From Rhodobacteraceae bacterium Alg231-30 (GTDB lineage Bacteria; Pseudomonadota; Alphaproteobacteria; Rhodobacterales; Rhodobacteraceae): a stretch of 64,000 bases of DNA. Positions 47,379 to 56,993 of the stretch are shown here, one piece after another; within the stretch, counting starts at the first letter, position 1, and each line of letters begins with the position of its first letter. Below the pieces are notes generated by a model, which worked only from the letters and a program-made list of their open reading frames with translations, did not search any database and was not told the origin of the DNA. The DNA lies in contig FREU01000006.1 of the NCBI GenBank assembly GCA_900143615.1, forward strand, positions 124,001 through 188,000, read 5' to 3'. The translations under genes and the position numbers were made by a program.

Positions 47379-48653
47379 ATGTTTGATCTGAAAGTGATCG
47401 AGGCCGAGAACGCCAAACTTGAGAGCGATCTGGAAAAAGACTTTGACAGCCTTGGCGAAAGGTTGGATCGGCACGGTGTCGACATTCACGCGCTGGTGGC
47501 CAAAGCGCGGGGTTTTGGCGTCGCGGTTCCCTCGTGGGGGACTGGCACCGGAGGCACCCGTTTTGCCCGCTTTCCCGGCGGCGGGGAGCCCGCCAATATC
47601 TTTGACAAACTGGACGATTGTGGCGTCATCCACGCGCTGACACAGGCAGCGCCCTCTGTGTCGTTGCACATCCCGTGGGATAAGGCCGACCCCGCCGATT
47701 TGCGCACCAAGGCGGATCAGCACGGTTTGTCGTTTGATGCAATGAATTCCAACACCTTTCAGGATCAGCAGGATCAACCACACTCCTATAAGTTTGGTTC
47801 CCTGACGCACACAGATGCGGCCACACGGGCACAAGCGGTTGAGCACAATTTGGAATGCATCGAGATCGGCAACAAAATTGGCTCAAAAGCTCTGACAGTA
47901 TGGATTGGCGACGGTGCGAACTTCCCGGGCCAGACCCATATGGGACGACAATTTGAGCGCTACCTCAGCTCTATGAAAGAAATCTACGCCGGACTGCCGG
48001 ATGACTGGCGCCTGTTCTCGGAGCACAAGATCTATGAGCCCGCGTTCTACTCGACCGTGGTTCAGGACTGGGGCACTTCGCTCTTAACCGCACAAGAACT
48101 CGGCGACAAAGCGATGTGCCTTGTCGATCTGGGCCATCACGCGCCCAACGTGAATATTGAGATGATTGTCTCGCGCCTTATCCACGCTGGCAAACTTGGT
48201 GGTTTTCATTTCAATGACAGTAAATATGGCGACGATGATCTGGACAGCGGCACAATCGATCCATACCGCCTCTTCCTTGTCTGGAACGAGCTTGTAGACG
48301 CCGAAGATACGCCGGGTTTGGATTTGGCCCACATGATCGATCAGTCACACAATGTGACAGACCCAATCGAAAGCCTGATGGTGTCTGCGATGGAAATTCA
48401 GCGGGCATACATTCAGGCCAGCCTAGTTGATCGCCAATCCTTGGCTGGATACCAATCCGACAATGACGCTCTGATGGCGTCGGCCACCTTGCGCGCCGCA
48501 TTCCGCACCGATGTGGAGCCGATTTTGGCCAAGGCCCGCCTGCTATCTGGCGGTGCAATTTCCCCGGTGACGGCCTTTCGCGCCTCAGGCTATCGGGCAA
48601 GCGTGACCGAGCACCGTCCAACGGCCGATGGATCGGGCGGCGGTATCGTCTAA
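47379..48653 (+). CDS. rhaI: L-rhamnose isomerase (rhizobial RhaI type)
   Basis: A 424-residue TIM-barrel isomerase converting L-rhamnose to L-rhamnulose. Seen: FGVAVPSWGTGTGGTRFARF, DAMNSNTFQDQQDQPHSYKF, HKIYEPAFYSTVVQDWGTSL, VDLGHHAPNVNIEMIV and GGFHFNDSKYGDDDLDSG, whose Asp, His and Glu residues form the metal sites. This group differs from the E. coli RhaA length and is the form found with RhaD fusions. It starts 56 bases after rhaD behind GGGAGGA. Confidence 0.95.
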   Translation: MFDLKVIEAENAKLESDLEKDFDSLGERLDRHGVDIHALVAKARGFGVAVPSWGTGTGGTRFARFPGGGEPANIFDKLDDCGVIHALTQAAPSVSLHIPWDKADPADLRTKADQHGLSFDAMNSNTFQDQQDQPHSYKFGSLTHTDAATRAQAVEHNLECIEIGNKIGSKALTVWIGDGANFPGQTHMGRQFERYLSSMKEIYAGLPDDWRLFSEHKIYEPAFYSTVVQDWGTSLLTAQELGDKAMCLVDLGHHAPNVNIEMIVSRLIHAGKLGGFHFNDSKYGDDDLDSGTIDPYRLFLVWNELVDAEDTPGLDLAHMIDQSHNVTDPIESLMVSAMEIQRAYIQASLVDRQSLAGYQSDNDALMASATLRAAFRTDVEPILAKARLLSGGAISPVTAFRASGYRASVTEHRPTADGSGGGIV

Positions 48654-48891
48654 AAGAGAGGGAGGCCTCCGAGCAGGTTTCGATGATCGCCACCTCTTTG
48701 AGGCTCTGCTGTGAATTCGCGTTCAGCCATTTTGTCCCTACCGATTGGGATCGTGATGGCGGGTCATACTGTGAGTATGCCGTTCGACGCGGACAGGTTT
48801 CATGTTCTAAACTGCCATATAGCTGATTGCCCCCTGCATCATTTTTTGCATTTCGATGTACGATTTCTTTGCCTTTACGTTACAAAACAGA

Positions 48892-48906
48892 CGCAAAAAC
48901 TTTGCG
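48892..48906. promoter_or_regulatory. Perfect palindrome upstream of the TRAP operon
   Basis: CGCAAA-AAC-TTTGCG (6-3-6) at 48892-48906, overlapped by a second inverted pair TTTGC (48901-48905) and GCAAA (48915-48919). It lies about 43 bases before the dctP ATG, a position suited to an operator. The rest of 48654-48948 holds no gene that I can support. Confidence 0.4.
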
Positions 48907-48948
48907 AAAACGATGCAAACGGTCCGCAGTAATACAAGGACCCTCCCC

Positions 48949-49932
48949 ATGATCATTAAACTTGCACGCGCTGCTGCCTCCTCCATCGTTTTGGCAGGCG
49001 GCCTTTTCTCAAGCGCCGCAATTGCCGAAACGCTCGTATTCGGCCACGCCCTTCAACAAGACCACCCATACCACTTGATGGCCGAGCGCTTTAAAGAAGA
49101 ACTAGAAGCCAAGCGGCCCGAGATGAAAGTAGACATTTTTCCAGCAGGCCAGCTGGGAAATGAACGCACGCTGCTGGAAGGCTTGCAAACCGGAAGCGTA
49201 GACGTGACCACAGTCACCTCTGCTCTCACTGGTAACTTTGTACCGGAATTTCGCGCCATGAACCTTCCGTTCATCTTCCGCGATGTGGAGCATCTGTTCG
49301 CAGTCATGGACAGTGACATTGGCGACGAGCTGGCCGGCGCGCTGCTGGAAAAAGGGTTTGTTAAGCTCGGCTACGGATACGGTGGCGCCCGGGACTTCTA
49401 CAGCCACGATCCGATCACGACATTGGACGACTTGCAGGGCAAACGTCTCCGGGTCATGGAAAGCAAGCCAATCATTGGTGCATGGCAAGCTCTGGGTGCG
49501 GACCCACAGCCCATCGCTTGGAACGACGTCTATATGAGCTTGCAGCAACGCCTTGTTGATGGCGCTGAAGGTACCGGCGTTTCATATCGCTCGATGGGCT
49601 TTGATGTTCTCGCTCCGAACTATTCCCGCGCGGGTTATATCTATTCCTGGCACAATTTCTTGATCTCCGAGACAGCGTTCAATCGTTTGAATGAAGAGCA
49701 GAAAGCCGCCGTTTTGGAAGCAGCAGAAATCGCGGTTCAGTTCGAGCGTGAAACCTTTCTTGCACAAGAAGCAGCTCTGATGGATGAGCTACGTGAACTT
49801 GGCGTGGATGTGCACGAAGTTACCGACTTGCCAAACTGGGCGGACAAGGTTCAAGACGTTTATGAAGAAAGCGCCGAGGAATCTGGTGGCATGGATTGGA
49901 TCAACAGAATTCGTTCCGTAAACGAAATCTAA
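48949..49932 (+). CDS. TRAP transporter substrate-binding protein (DctP family)
   Basis: Periplasmic solute receptor of 327 residues. Signal peptide RAAASSIVLAGGLFSSAAIA ending near residue 25; then VFGHALQQDHPYHLMAERF, FPAGQLGNERTLLEGLQTG, AMNLPFIFRDVEHLFAV and LQGKRLRVMESKPIIGAWQ with the conserved Arg binding a substrate carboxylate. The ligand is therefore probably an organic acid or acidic sugar, not named by sequence. The ATG at 48949 follows AAGGA. First of the TRAP genes. Confidence 0.93.
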   Translation: MIIKLARAAASSIVLAGGLFSSAAIAETLVFGHALQQDHPYHLMAERFKEELEAKRPEMKVDIFPAGQLGNERTLLEGLQTGSVDVTTVTSALTGNFVPEFRAMNLPFIFRDVEHLFAVMDSDIGDELAGALLEKGFVKLGYGYGGARDFYSHDPITTLDDLQGKRLRVMESKPIIGAWQALGADPQPIAWNDVYMSLQQRLVDGAEGTGVSYRSMGFDVLAPNYSRAGYIYSWHNFLISETAFNRLNEEQKAAVLEAAEIAVQFERETFLAQEAALMDELRELGVDVHEVTDLPNWADKVQDVYEESAEESGGMDWINRIRSVNEI

Positions 49933-49948
49933 TATCCTTTATCGCGAG

Positions 49949-49972
49949 GGCCATTGATTGACGTCAATGGCC
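49949..49972 (+). terminator. Intercistronic stem-loop between dctP-like and dctQ-like genes
   Basis: A 9-bp perfect stem (arms GGCCATTGA and TCAATGGCC) with loop TTGACG, 17 bases past the dctP-type stop. No T-run follows directly (TTCGCTTGCCTATTTTT), so it is more likely an mRNA-stabilising or attenuating structure than a full stop. Confidence 0.6.
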
Positions 49973-50131
49973 TTCGCTTGCCTATTTTTGCCCGTCTTCG
50001 CTTCGCCTTTGCGAAGCAGACATCGACCTAGCACCTTGGCTCCACTTGGTCTTTTCAGTCTCCTTGCGAATTGAAAACCGGTCCGATTGCGCGGCAAACC
50101 CTGCACTTATTTATAAAAGAAGGCTTTGCTG

Positions 50132-50602
50132 ATGTCCCAAGCGAGGAGGCTCTTTCTGAGTCTGATAACAACTTTTGCCAGCCTGTGTTTGGTTGGAATT
50201 GCAAGTTCTCTGCTCGCGCAAACCGGCGCGCGTGTTTTGTTTTCCCATGGTTTGCCCTGGACAGGCGAGCTGGCGCGCTTGTTGGCCGTTTGGGCAGCGC
50301 TTCTTGGAGCGGCGGCAGGTTTTGAAAACGGCGAGTTGCATCGCATTGACTTTTTGGTGCGCGACCTTCCTCGGCAAATCAAAACCACGGTTTTACTGAT
50401 TTGCTGGCTTGCCATCGCCATTACTCTGGTCTTGCTGATCAAAGCTGGGATCGACATGACGTCCCGCGCCTTGCCGCAATCTTCTTCGGCAATGGAGATT
50501 TCCATGGCTTGGTTTTATGCAGCTGTTCCCGTCGCCGCGACGTTGATGGCACTGACCCATTTGGCTGACATGTTCCAAATGTTTTCGAGAGATAAATCAT
50601 GA
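50132..50602 (+). CDS. TRAP transporter small permease (DctQ family)
   Basis: A 156-residue membrane protein with four helices (LITTFASLCLVGIASSLLAQ, LARLLAVWAALLGAAAGFE, TTVLLICWLAIAITLVLLI, FYAAVPVAATLMALTHLAD) and the small-subunit pattern RIDFLVRDLP. It pairs with the large permease, which it overlaps by 4 bases. The ATG at 50132 follows AGAAGG. Confidence 0.9.
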   Translation: MSQARRLFLSLITTFASLCLVGIASSLLAQTGARVLFSHGLPWTGELARLLAVWAALLGAAAGFENGELHRIDFLVRDLPRQIKTTVLLICWLAIAITLVLLIKAGIDMTSRALPQSSSAMEISMAWFYAAVPVAATLMALTHLADMFQMFSRDKS

Positions 50603-51876
50603 CAATCATTTTGCTTTTCGGAGCTTTCGCTGGTGGTATTGCCATCGCGATGCCGGTTGCTCTGGCACTTGCATTTGCTTGTGCTCTGGTGCTTCTTTTG
50701 AGCGACCGTCTGCCGGTTACGTTGCTGCCTCAACACATCGTGGCCGCCATTGATTCAACGCCCCTGCTTGCGATCCCGCTCTTCATTCTTCTTGGTGAAA
50801 TCGTTAGCAAAGGTGGGGTTGGTCAGCGCCTTGTGGACCTTTGCCAAGCCCTTGTGGGTTGGATGCGCGGCGGTCTGGCTCAGGCCAACATCGTCGCGTC
50901 GATGTTCTTTGGCGGCGTCTCCGGTGCGGCAACGGCCGACACTGCCGCAGTTGGCTCTGTTATGATCCCGGCAATGAAACGTCAGGGGTATCCCGCTGCT
51001 CTTTCCGCGGTGGTCACCTGCACATCTTCCGTGATGGGCAACATGATCCCGCCCACGATTGATCTGATCATTTACGGATGGCTCACAAACACCCCGATTG
51101 ACCGGTTGTTCGTTGCTGGCCTCTTTCCCGGCCTGCTGGTCGGTGTTTGCTTGATGGTCGTCACAGACCAGATTTGCCGGCGTAACGGGTTTGGTCAGAA
51201 ACAAAAATTCTCTCTTGTTGATCTGGGGCAAAAAGCTTGGGCGGCAATTCCAGCACTGGGCATTCCGGTGATCATCATCGGTGGCATTCTGGGCGGGTTC
51301 CTCACGGTGACCGAGTCGGCCGCTGCTGCCATTGTCTATGGCATCGTTGCGGCTTTCGTGATTGACCGCAAAGCTGCGGCCAGTCAGGCCACTTCGGTAC
51401 TGAGCGGTGCCGTGCGCACAATGGGTCCGGTTTTGCTGTTGATTGGTGTCGCCAGCGTTTTCGGATGGATTTTGACCATTGAACGCGTCCCTCAGGAACT
51501 CTCGGCCCTGTTGCTGTCCATCTACCCAACACCTGCGGCCTTTGCGATCACTGTCATTGTCGTAGGCCTGCTCTGTGGCTTCTTCCTCACACCGGCGACC
51601 GCATTGATCATCCTAACTCCGATATTCTATCCAATCGCGATAGATTTCGGGTATGACCCCATCCATTTCGGCCTCATCCTTGTGTCGAGCTTGGCGCTGG
51701 GGCACGTCACGCCGCCAGTCGGTTTGACCTTGTTTATTGGTGCCAGCTTGGCTGAGGTGCCCATCGACAAGTTGATCAAACCGCTGTTGCCGTATTTCTG
51801 CGCCTTGGTCACTGCGGTTCTTCTGATCGCTTTCGTACCGCAGATTTCGCTCTTCTTGCCGAGCCTTATGAACTAG
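50599..51876 (+). CDS. TRAP transporter large permease (DctM family)
   Basis: A 425-residue, 12-helix membrane protein carrying the transport pathway. Signatures: PLLAIPLFILLGEIVSKGGV, MFFGGVSGAATADTAAVGSV, MGNMIPPTIDLIIYGWL, TVTESAAAAIVYGIVAAF and LGHVTPPVGLTLFIGASLA. Na+-driven uptake with the DctP-type receptor and small permease encoded just upstream. Confidence 0.94.
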   Translation: MTIILLFGAFAGGIAIAMPVALALAFACALVLLLSDRLPVTLLPQHIVAAIDSTPLLAIPLFILLGEIVSKGGVGQRLVDLCQALVGWMRGGLAQANIVASMFFGGVSGAATADTAAVGSVMIPAMKRQGYPAALSAVVTCTSSVMGNMIPPTIDLIIYGWLTNTPIDRLFVAGLFPGLLVGVCLMVVTDQICRRNGFGQKQKFSLVDLGQKAWAAIPALGIPVIIIGGILGGFLTVTESAAAAIVYGIVAAFVIDRKAAASQATSVLSGAVRTMGPVLLLIGVASVFGWILTIERVPQELSALLLSIYPTPAAFAITVIVVGLLCGFFLTPATALIILTPIFYPIAIDFGYDPIHFGLILVSSLALGHVTPPVGLTLFIGASLAEVPIDKLIKPLLPYFCALVTAVLLIAFVPQISLFLPSLMN

Positions 51877-51972
51877 GCACCGGACGCGATTATGAACGGT
51901 CGGAGCCTTCTTGCTCCGGCCGTCCCCCAAACAGTCCACCAAATCTCCGTCGCAAATTCACGAGGACGAAAA

Positions 51973-52779
51973 ATGCTCAAATTCCTAGTCATGAGTGACC
52001 TACACATGGTTCCGCAGGGACAGACCACGATGGGACTGTGTACACGAGAACGCTTTGAGCGCGCGATCGAAGCCGCCAACACCCACTATGGCGACTTCGA
52101 CTTTTGCGTGATTGCCGGCGACCTTGCGGACAACGGAGAGCCAGAAGCCTATGAGCACTTAAAAGAGGTGCTTCCAAGGTTGAATTTGCCGGTTCACTTC
52201 ACGCTTGGCAATCATGATGATCGCGGCAATTTTCTTCGCGTTTTTGGCCAAGAACATGCCTGTGAAACAGGGCATGTTTGCAAAGCGATAGATGCAAATG
52301 GCCATCGTGTTATCTTGCTCGACAGCCTAATTTCGGGCGCAAAACCCGGTGAATTATGTCCGCTGCGCCTCGCTTGGCTAGCCGCTAAGTTACAAGAAGC
52401 GCAAGACAAACCCGTTTTTGTCGTTTTACATCACAACGCCAACCGGCTTTTTATTCCGTCCGACAGGATCATGCTGGAAAACCCCGAAAGCCTCTTTAGT
52501 GTTTTACGGTCCCATCCTGATGTGCGTCACGTCATTGCAGGCCACGTTCACCTAACGACGAGCGGCTCAATTCACGGCATACCCGTGACGACAATCAGCG
52601 GCAATCACTACAGCCTGACACCTGTTGTTGGCCTCGATGAGCGATTGCCCACAGGACTAGACGGCCCAGCCCAGTTTGCCGCAATCCTTTCGGACGGACC
52701 ATCCACGACAGTCCATTTCCACGACTATTGCCAGCACAGCCCCAGAAACGCCGACGTCTGCGCATTTCTTGCACGCTAA
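51973..52779 (+). CDS. Calcineurin-like metallophosphoesterase (cyclic nucleotide phosphodiesterase class III type)
   Basis: A 268-residue phosphodiesterase with the full metal-ligand set: FLVMSDLHMVPQG, VIAGDLADNGEPEAY, FTLGNHDDRGNF, FVVLHHNANRL and VIAGHVHLTTSG. Members cleave cAMP, glycerophosphodiesters or other phosphodiesters. The ATG at 51973 follows GAGGA. It lies 97 bases after the large TRAP permease on the same strand, so it may process an imported phosphodiester, though this is inference. Confidence 0.88.
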   Translation: MLKFLVMSDLHMVPQGQTTMGLCTRERFERAIEAANTHYGDFDFCVIAGDLADNGEPEAYEHLKEVLPRLNLPVHFTLGNHDDRGNFLRVFGQEHACETGHVCKAIDANGHRVILLDSLISGAKPGELCPLRLAWLAAKLQEAQDKPVFVVLHHNANRLFIPSDRIMLENPESLFSVLRSHPDVRHVIAGHVHLTTSGSIHGIPVTTISGNHYSLTPVVGLDERLPTGLDGPAQFAAILSDGPSTTVHFHDYCQHSPRNADVCAFLAR

Positions 52780-52938
52780 AGGCGTGTTTCCCGCAATCGT
52801 TAGGAAATTCAATCAGAAGGTATCATCTATTGTTAGAAACCTTGTTCTGTTCACCGGTTCACGGACCAACGTCCTTTGAGGAGCGTATCCACGCCCGCTT
52901 AGGGCTGAAAGCCGCCAACACCCTGTTAAGCTTAGCAC

Positions 52939-53580
52939 TCAACACCGGGCCCTGATCCACTCGGCCACCACGCCGCAAACTCGTTCCAGCTGTTCATCAT
53001 GGCCAAGTCCAGTCGCCCGCTTCCGCGGCTTCAGGTCATGATCCCCATCTTCCACCCAAGCCAGTTCAATCCGCTTAGACAACTCATACTCTGCCACTTC
53101 CGCGCGTGTCCCGAACGGATCACGCGTGCCATGACAGATCAGCGTTGGCGTCTGAAGCCCTGCCAGATGGGCTGTGCGCAGCTTCTCTGGTTTGCCCTGC
53201 GGGTGAAACGGGTAACCGAGACACAAGAGACCGCCGATACCGCCTGCGGCATACAGCTCATCGGCGATGAGGCTGGCCACCCGTCCGCCCATAGACTTAC
53301 CGCCGATGATCAACGGACCATCACAGGCGAGTTGATCAACCGCCGCGCGGAACTCTTCCCCCAACAGCTCAACTTTGGGCGGAGGTCGTTTGGGCCCACC
53401 ACTGCGCCGCGCGGCCATATAGGCGAATTCAAAGCGTGCAACGCGAATGCCGCGCTGCGCCACCCCTGCGGCAATCGTCTTCATGAAAGGCGCCTCCATG
53501 GTGGCGCCCGCCCCATGGGCAAATAGAAACGTCGGCGCGGACGGGCCGCCGCCTTCCAACAGAAATTCAATCTCGGCCAC
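52939..53580 (-). CDS. Alpha/beta hydrolase of the KANL3/Tex30 type
   Basis: A 213-residue small hydrolase. Oxyanion-side motif FLFAHGAGATMEAPFM, nucleophile elbow IIGGKSMGGRVAS with Ser near residue 94, acidic residue in LICHGTRDPFG and catalytic His in EDGDHDLKP. Similar proteins occur widely in proteobacteria without a known substrate. It stands alone between the metallophosphoesterase (convergent) and the complex I subunit gene. Confidence 0.88.
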   Translation of the reverse strand: MAEIEFLLEGGGPSAPTFLFAHGAGATMEAPFMKTIAAGVAQRGIRVARFEFAYMAARRSGGPKRPPPKVELLGEEFRAAVDQLACDGPLIIGGKSMGGRVASLIADELYAAGGIGGLLCLGYPFHPQGKPEKLRTAHLAGLQTPTLICHGTRDPFGTRAEVAEYELSKRIELAWVEDGDHDLKPRKRATGLGHDEQLERVCGVVAEWIRARC

Positions 53581-53591
53581 GACGATCCCTC

Positions 53592-53616
53592 AAAAAGAAA
53601 GGCGCCCACAGGCGCC
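53592..53616 (-). terminator. Terminator between the NDUFS4-like gene and the alpha/beta hydrolase gene
   Basis: Two GGCGCC blocks (53601-53606 and 53611-53616) pair across a 4-base loop; on the minus strand TTTCTTTTTG follows. It lies about 90 bases past the NDUFS4-like stop and just before the hydrolase start. Confidence 0.75.
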
Positions 53617-53703
53617 CAAACTGACATTATAATTGCGGGCACCACCGGCAAAATTTGGTTTGCCGCCAAGCTTCGCGAAATCCTTACCCCGATTTACTAC
53701 TGC

Positions 53704-54018
53704 TTAGTGCGTCCACGGCACCCGTCGGTTGGTCGCGAAGTTTTCGCCATACCCACCTGCGCGAATATTGGGCTTGCGTTTATGTGGCTCGGAAACCTGC
53801 GCCTCAATACCGTTTTCGCGGGCATAAGAGACAGCTTCGTCCTTGCTGTCAAACTTCAGCCGGACCTGACTTTGCGTGTCACCGGAACCGGTCCACCCCA
53901 TCAGCGGGTCAATATCACGGGCCTCCGAGGGTCCGTATTCCAAAACCCAAAACTTGGTTTTGGCGCCACCGGAAGACATTGCAGTGCGAGCGGGCTGATA
54001 GATACGCGCGATCATCAT
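53704..54018 (-). CDS. NDUFS4-like ETC complex I subunit
   Basis: A 104-residue protein matching the alphaproteobacterial homologue of the mitochondrial 18-kDa accessory subunit: [15 protein letters not shown]-type start (here [20 protein letters not shown]), [40 protein letters not shown] and [20 protein letters not shown]. It binds the peripheral arm of NADH dehydrogenase I. Two ATGs (54018 and 54015) follow AAGGAG. The main nuo genes are not in this window. Confidence 0.93.
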   Translation of the reverse strand: MMIARIYQPARTAMSSGGAKTKFWVLEYGPSEARDIDPLMGWTGSGDTQSQVRLKFDSKDEAVSYARENGIEAQVSEPHKRKPNIRAGGYGENFATNRRVPWTH

Positions 54019-54275
54019 AAACTCCTTGGTTCTGATGCTTTATCTCGGATTCTGAAGGCTGCGGCAAGAGGCACTTTGCAGCAGGTCACTCTCAAAACGC
54101 ACTGTCGGGATCTGAGAAGTTTACAAGCAGCCCTGATTGCCGGGATAACCGCGGGGAGCGAGGGGTAAATTGCAGTTTGTCCCAGCAACCAAGTTTTGCT
54201 GCTTGCCTAGAAATGATACATTTCAAATAATTCATTTAGCAATAGGTGCGGTTGCAAAATTTCGGATGCGACTAA

Positions 54276-54651
54276 AAATCATTCCAAATATTTCAAAATT
54301 ATCGAAATTTCTTACACAAAACACCTAGATTACCTTTCATCCAGATAAATTCTCGACTTTTCAACTTGGAAACCCCGTTTCATGACGATCCTTTCAACCC
54401 CGCGATTGCTGTGTACCTTGATCGGCCGAAACCTTTAGTTGAGTTCCCAAAAGCGCCACTCGACACTGGGTTGCGAAATTGGCGACTCATCTGTTTGACC
54501 TTGAGGCGCACGCATCTCTGAGCCCCTCTATTTCCAAGATTTCGCGACTGAGGCTGAAACAGCACTTGAACAAGAACAAAAAGAGATCAACTCTACAGCC
54601 ACTGCCCTACTCTCTGCCACAAGGTCACTTTTTGATGCGAAACGCTGCTGA
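54276..54651 (+). pseudogene. Broken reading frames upstream of uvrB
   Basis: Two overlapping open stretches on the plus strand read like protein but lack a common frame or start. Frame one (54276-54521) includes FHDDPFNPAIAVYLDRP and [17 protein letters not shown]; frame two (54505-54651) includes [16 protein letters not shown] and [14 protein letters not shown] and ends 17 bases inside uvrB. One frameshift near 54505-54521 would join them into about 120 residues. No family was recognised. The upstream 54060-54275 is AT-rich and shows nothing else. Confidence 0.35.
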
Positions 54652-56824
54652 CGCCCCGATCCTAAGCGCTCCGTCGCCCGAATTGAAAAACCGCCCCAAG
54701 CTTGAGGGCGGCAAGGCGTTTGTGATGGCGACCGATTTTGAGCCGGCAGGCGATCAGCCCACTGCGATCGCCGAACTCAGTGCTGCCATTAACGAAGGTG
54801 AGCGCAATCAGGTTCTGCTCGGTGCAACCGGTACTGGCAAGACCTTTACCATGGCCAAGGTGATTGAGCAGACCCAGCGCCCTGCCATCATTCTTGCGCC
54901 CAACAAAACCCTCGCCGCGCAGCTCTATGGTGAGTTCAAAGGCTTTTTCCCCGACAACTCGGTCGAATACTTCGTCAGTTTCTATGACTACTACCAACCC
55001 GAAGCTTATGTGGCGCGCTCTGACACCTTCATCGAGAAGGAAAGCCAGATCAACGAACAGATCGACCGCATGCGCCACTCCGCCACCCGCGCCCTGCTGG
55101 AACGCGATGATGTGATCATCGTCGCCTCTGTCTCCTGCATCTATGGCATCGGGTCGGTGGAAACCTACTCGGCGATGACGCTCGATTTGAAGGCAGGCGA
55201 GGACTACGACCAACGCGCGGTGATTGCGGATCTGGTGGCGCTGCAATACCGCCGCAACGATCAGGCCTTCCAACGCGGCAGCTTCCGTGTGCGCGGCGAC
55301 AGCCTCGAGATTTTTCCAGCCCACCTTGAAGACCGCGCTTGGCGGCTGTCGTTCTTTGGCGAAGAGCTGGAAGGCGTCACCGAATTTGATCCGCTCACAG
55401 GCGAGAAAACCGGCACGTTCGAGCAAATCCGCGTCTACGCCAACAGCCACTATGTAACCCCCAAGCCCACCATGCAGCAGGCGGTCATCCAGATCAAAAA
55501 AGAGCTGCGCCAGCGGCTGGATCAGCTGGTGGATGATGGCAAACTGCTCGAAGCTCAACGCCTTGAGCAACGCACAAACTTTGACCTTGAGATGATCGAG
55601 GCCCAAGGGTTCTGCAACGGCATCGAAAACTATTCACGCTACCTCACAGGCCGCGCCCCGGGCGAGCCGCCCCCCACCCTGTTTGAATTCATCCCCGACA
55701 ACGCCATCGTCTTTGCGGATGAAAGCCACGTGTCTGTGCCCCAGATCGGTGGCATGTATCGTGGTGATTATCGCCGCAAATTCACGCTGGCCGAGCATGG
55801 CTTCCGCCTGCCGTCCTGTATGGACAACCGTCCCCTCAAATTTGAGGAATGGGACGCCATGCGCTCGCAATCGATCTTCGTCTCCGCCACCCCGTCGGCG
55901 TGGGAGCTTGAGCAGGCTGGCGGTGTCTTCACCGAACAGGTCATCCGCCCAACTGGCCTGCTGGAGCCCCAGATCGAAATCCGCCCCGTCGAGATGCAGG
56001 TGGATGATCTGCTGGACGAGGTGCGCAAAGTCGCCGCCGATGGCTTCCGCACGCTGGTCACCACGCTGACAAAACGCATGGCTGAGGATCTGACCGAATA
56101 TATGCACGAACAGGGCATCAAGGTGCGCTATATGCATTCCGACATCGACACATTAGAGCGTATTGAAATTCTGCGCGATCTGCGCCTTGGCGCCTTTGAT
56201 GTGCTGATCGGCATTAACCTGTTGCGCGAAGGTCTGGATATCCCCGAATGTGGTCTCGTCGCCATTCTGGATGCCGACAAAGAGGGGTTTTTGCGCTCGG
56301 AAACCTCGCTGGTGCAAACCATCGGTCGGGCCGCGCGCAACGCCGAAGGCCGCGTCATCATGTATGCCGATCGCATCACCGGCAGCATGGAGCGCGCGCT
56401 CGGTGAAACCAACCGCCGCCGCGAAAAGCAGGTGGCGTATAATGAGAAACACGGCATCACCCCCGCGACGGTCAAGAAAAACGTCGAGGATGTTCTCTCC
56501 GGCCTCTACCAAGGCGACACCGATCAATCCCGCGTCACCGCCAAGATCGACAAGCCGCTGCATGGCGGCAATCTCGAGGCCGTTCTGGACGGTCTGCGCG
56601 CCGACATGCGCAAAGCCGCTGAGAACCTAGAATTCGAAGAAGCCGCGCGCCTGCGCGACGAAGTCAAACGGCTGGAAGCGGTCGATCTGGCCATCGCCGA
56701 TGACCCTATGGCACGGCAATACGCGGTGAAGGCAGCCGAAGAGCAAGCCAAGAAATCCCGCGGCCGCTCAACCGCAGGGCGTCCGGGGCAGCGTGGCGGG
56801 AATGTGAAGCGGCGGGGACGCTAA
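54635..56824 (+). CDS. uvrB: UvrABC system protein B, excision nuclease subunit
   Basis: Helicase-like damage-verification subunit of nucleotide excision repair. Walker [20 protein letters not shown], the beta-hairpin [15 protein letters not shown]-box [20 protein letters not shown], helicase motif [11 protein letters not shown], and the C-terminal UvrC-binding UVR motif ([19 protein letters not shown]). The ATG at 54635 gives 729 residues with a short N-terminal extension before [11 protein letters not shown]. The frame stays open to 54479, but the extra sequence is atypical. Single gene without adjacent repair partners. Confidence 0.96.
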   Translation: MRNAADAPILSAPSPELKNRPKLEGGKAFVMATDFEPAGDQPTAIAELSAAINEGERNQVLLGATGTGKTFTMAKVIEQTQRPAIILAPNKTLAAQLYGEFKGFFPDNSVEYFVSFYDYYQPEAYVARSDTFIEKESQINEQIDRMRHSATRALLERDDVIIVASVSCIYGIGSVETYSAMTLDLKAGEDYDQRAVIADLVALQYRRNDQAFQRGSFRVRGDSLEIFPAHLEDRAWRLSFFGEELEGVTEFDPLTGEKTGTFEQIRVYANSHYVTPKPTMQQAVIQIKKELRQRLDQLVDDGKLLEAQRLEQRTNFDLEMIEAQGFCNGIENYSRYLTGRAPGEPPPTLFEFIPDNAIVFADESHVSVPQIGGMYRGDYRRKFTLAEHGFRLPSCMDNRPLKFEEWDAMRSQSIFVSATPSAWELEQAGGVFTEQVIRPTGLLEPQIEIRPVEMQVDDLLDEVRKVAADGFRTLVTTLTKRMAEDLTEYMHEQGIKVRYMHSDIDTLERIEILRDLRLGAFDVLIGINLLREGLDIPECGLVAILDADKEGFLRSETSLVQTIGRAARNAEGRVIMYADRITGSMERALGETNRRREKQVAYNEKHGITPATVKKNVEDVLSGLYQGDTDQSRVTAKIDKPLHGGNLEAVLDGLRADMRKAAENLEFEEAARLRDEVKRLEAVDLAIADDPMARQYAVKAAEEQAKKSRGRSTAGRPGQRGGNVKRRGR

Positions 56825-56833
56825 GCTCACAAA

Positions 56834-56893
56834 GGGCCGCGCCCGACCTCGGGAGGAAGCGAAAGCGCCCTCCCATGGGGGTGGAGACGGGCG
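56834..56893. repeat. Palindromic repeat, copy 1 (upstream of the 56994 gene)
   Basis: About 60 bases able to fold on themselves, with outer arms CGCCCG and CGGGCG and inner arms GGGAGG and CCTCCC. The sequence aligns with the element at 57861-57919 on the other side of the gene at 56994. It lies 9 bases after the uvrB stop. Confidence 0.55.
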
Positions 56894-56993
56894 GATCCTT
56901 TATGAACCTAAAGATTCTCGCGTAAAAAGCACATTGAGCTAAGGAAAAACAACTTTATAGTTCGCCTCAACAATGTTTCGGGGCGTCGATCAA

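Noticed and set aside
53630-53700. Possible small RNA or tRNA between the alpha/beta hydrolase and NDUFS4-like genes
   Set aside because: There is a short CGGCAAA/TTTGCCG hairpin, but no acceptor stem, anticodon arm or T-loop, and no terminator belonging to it.
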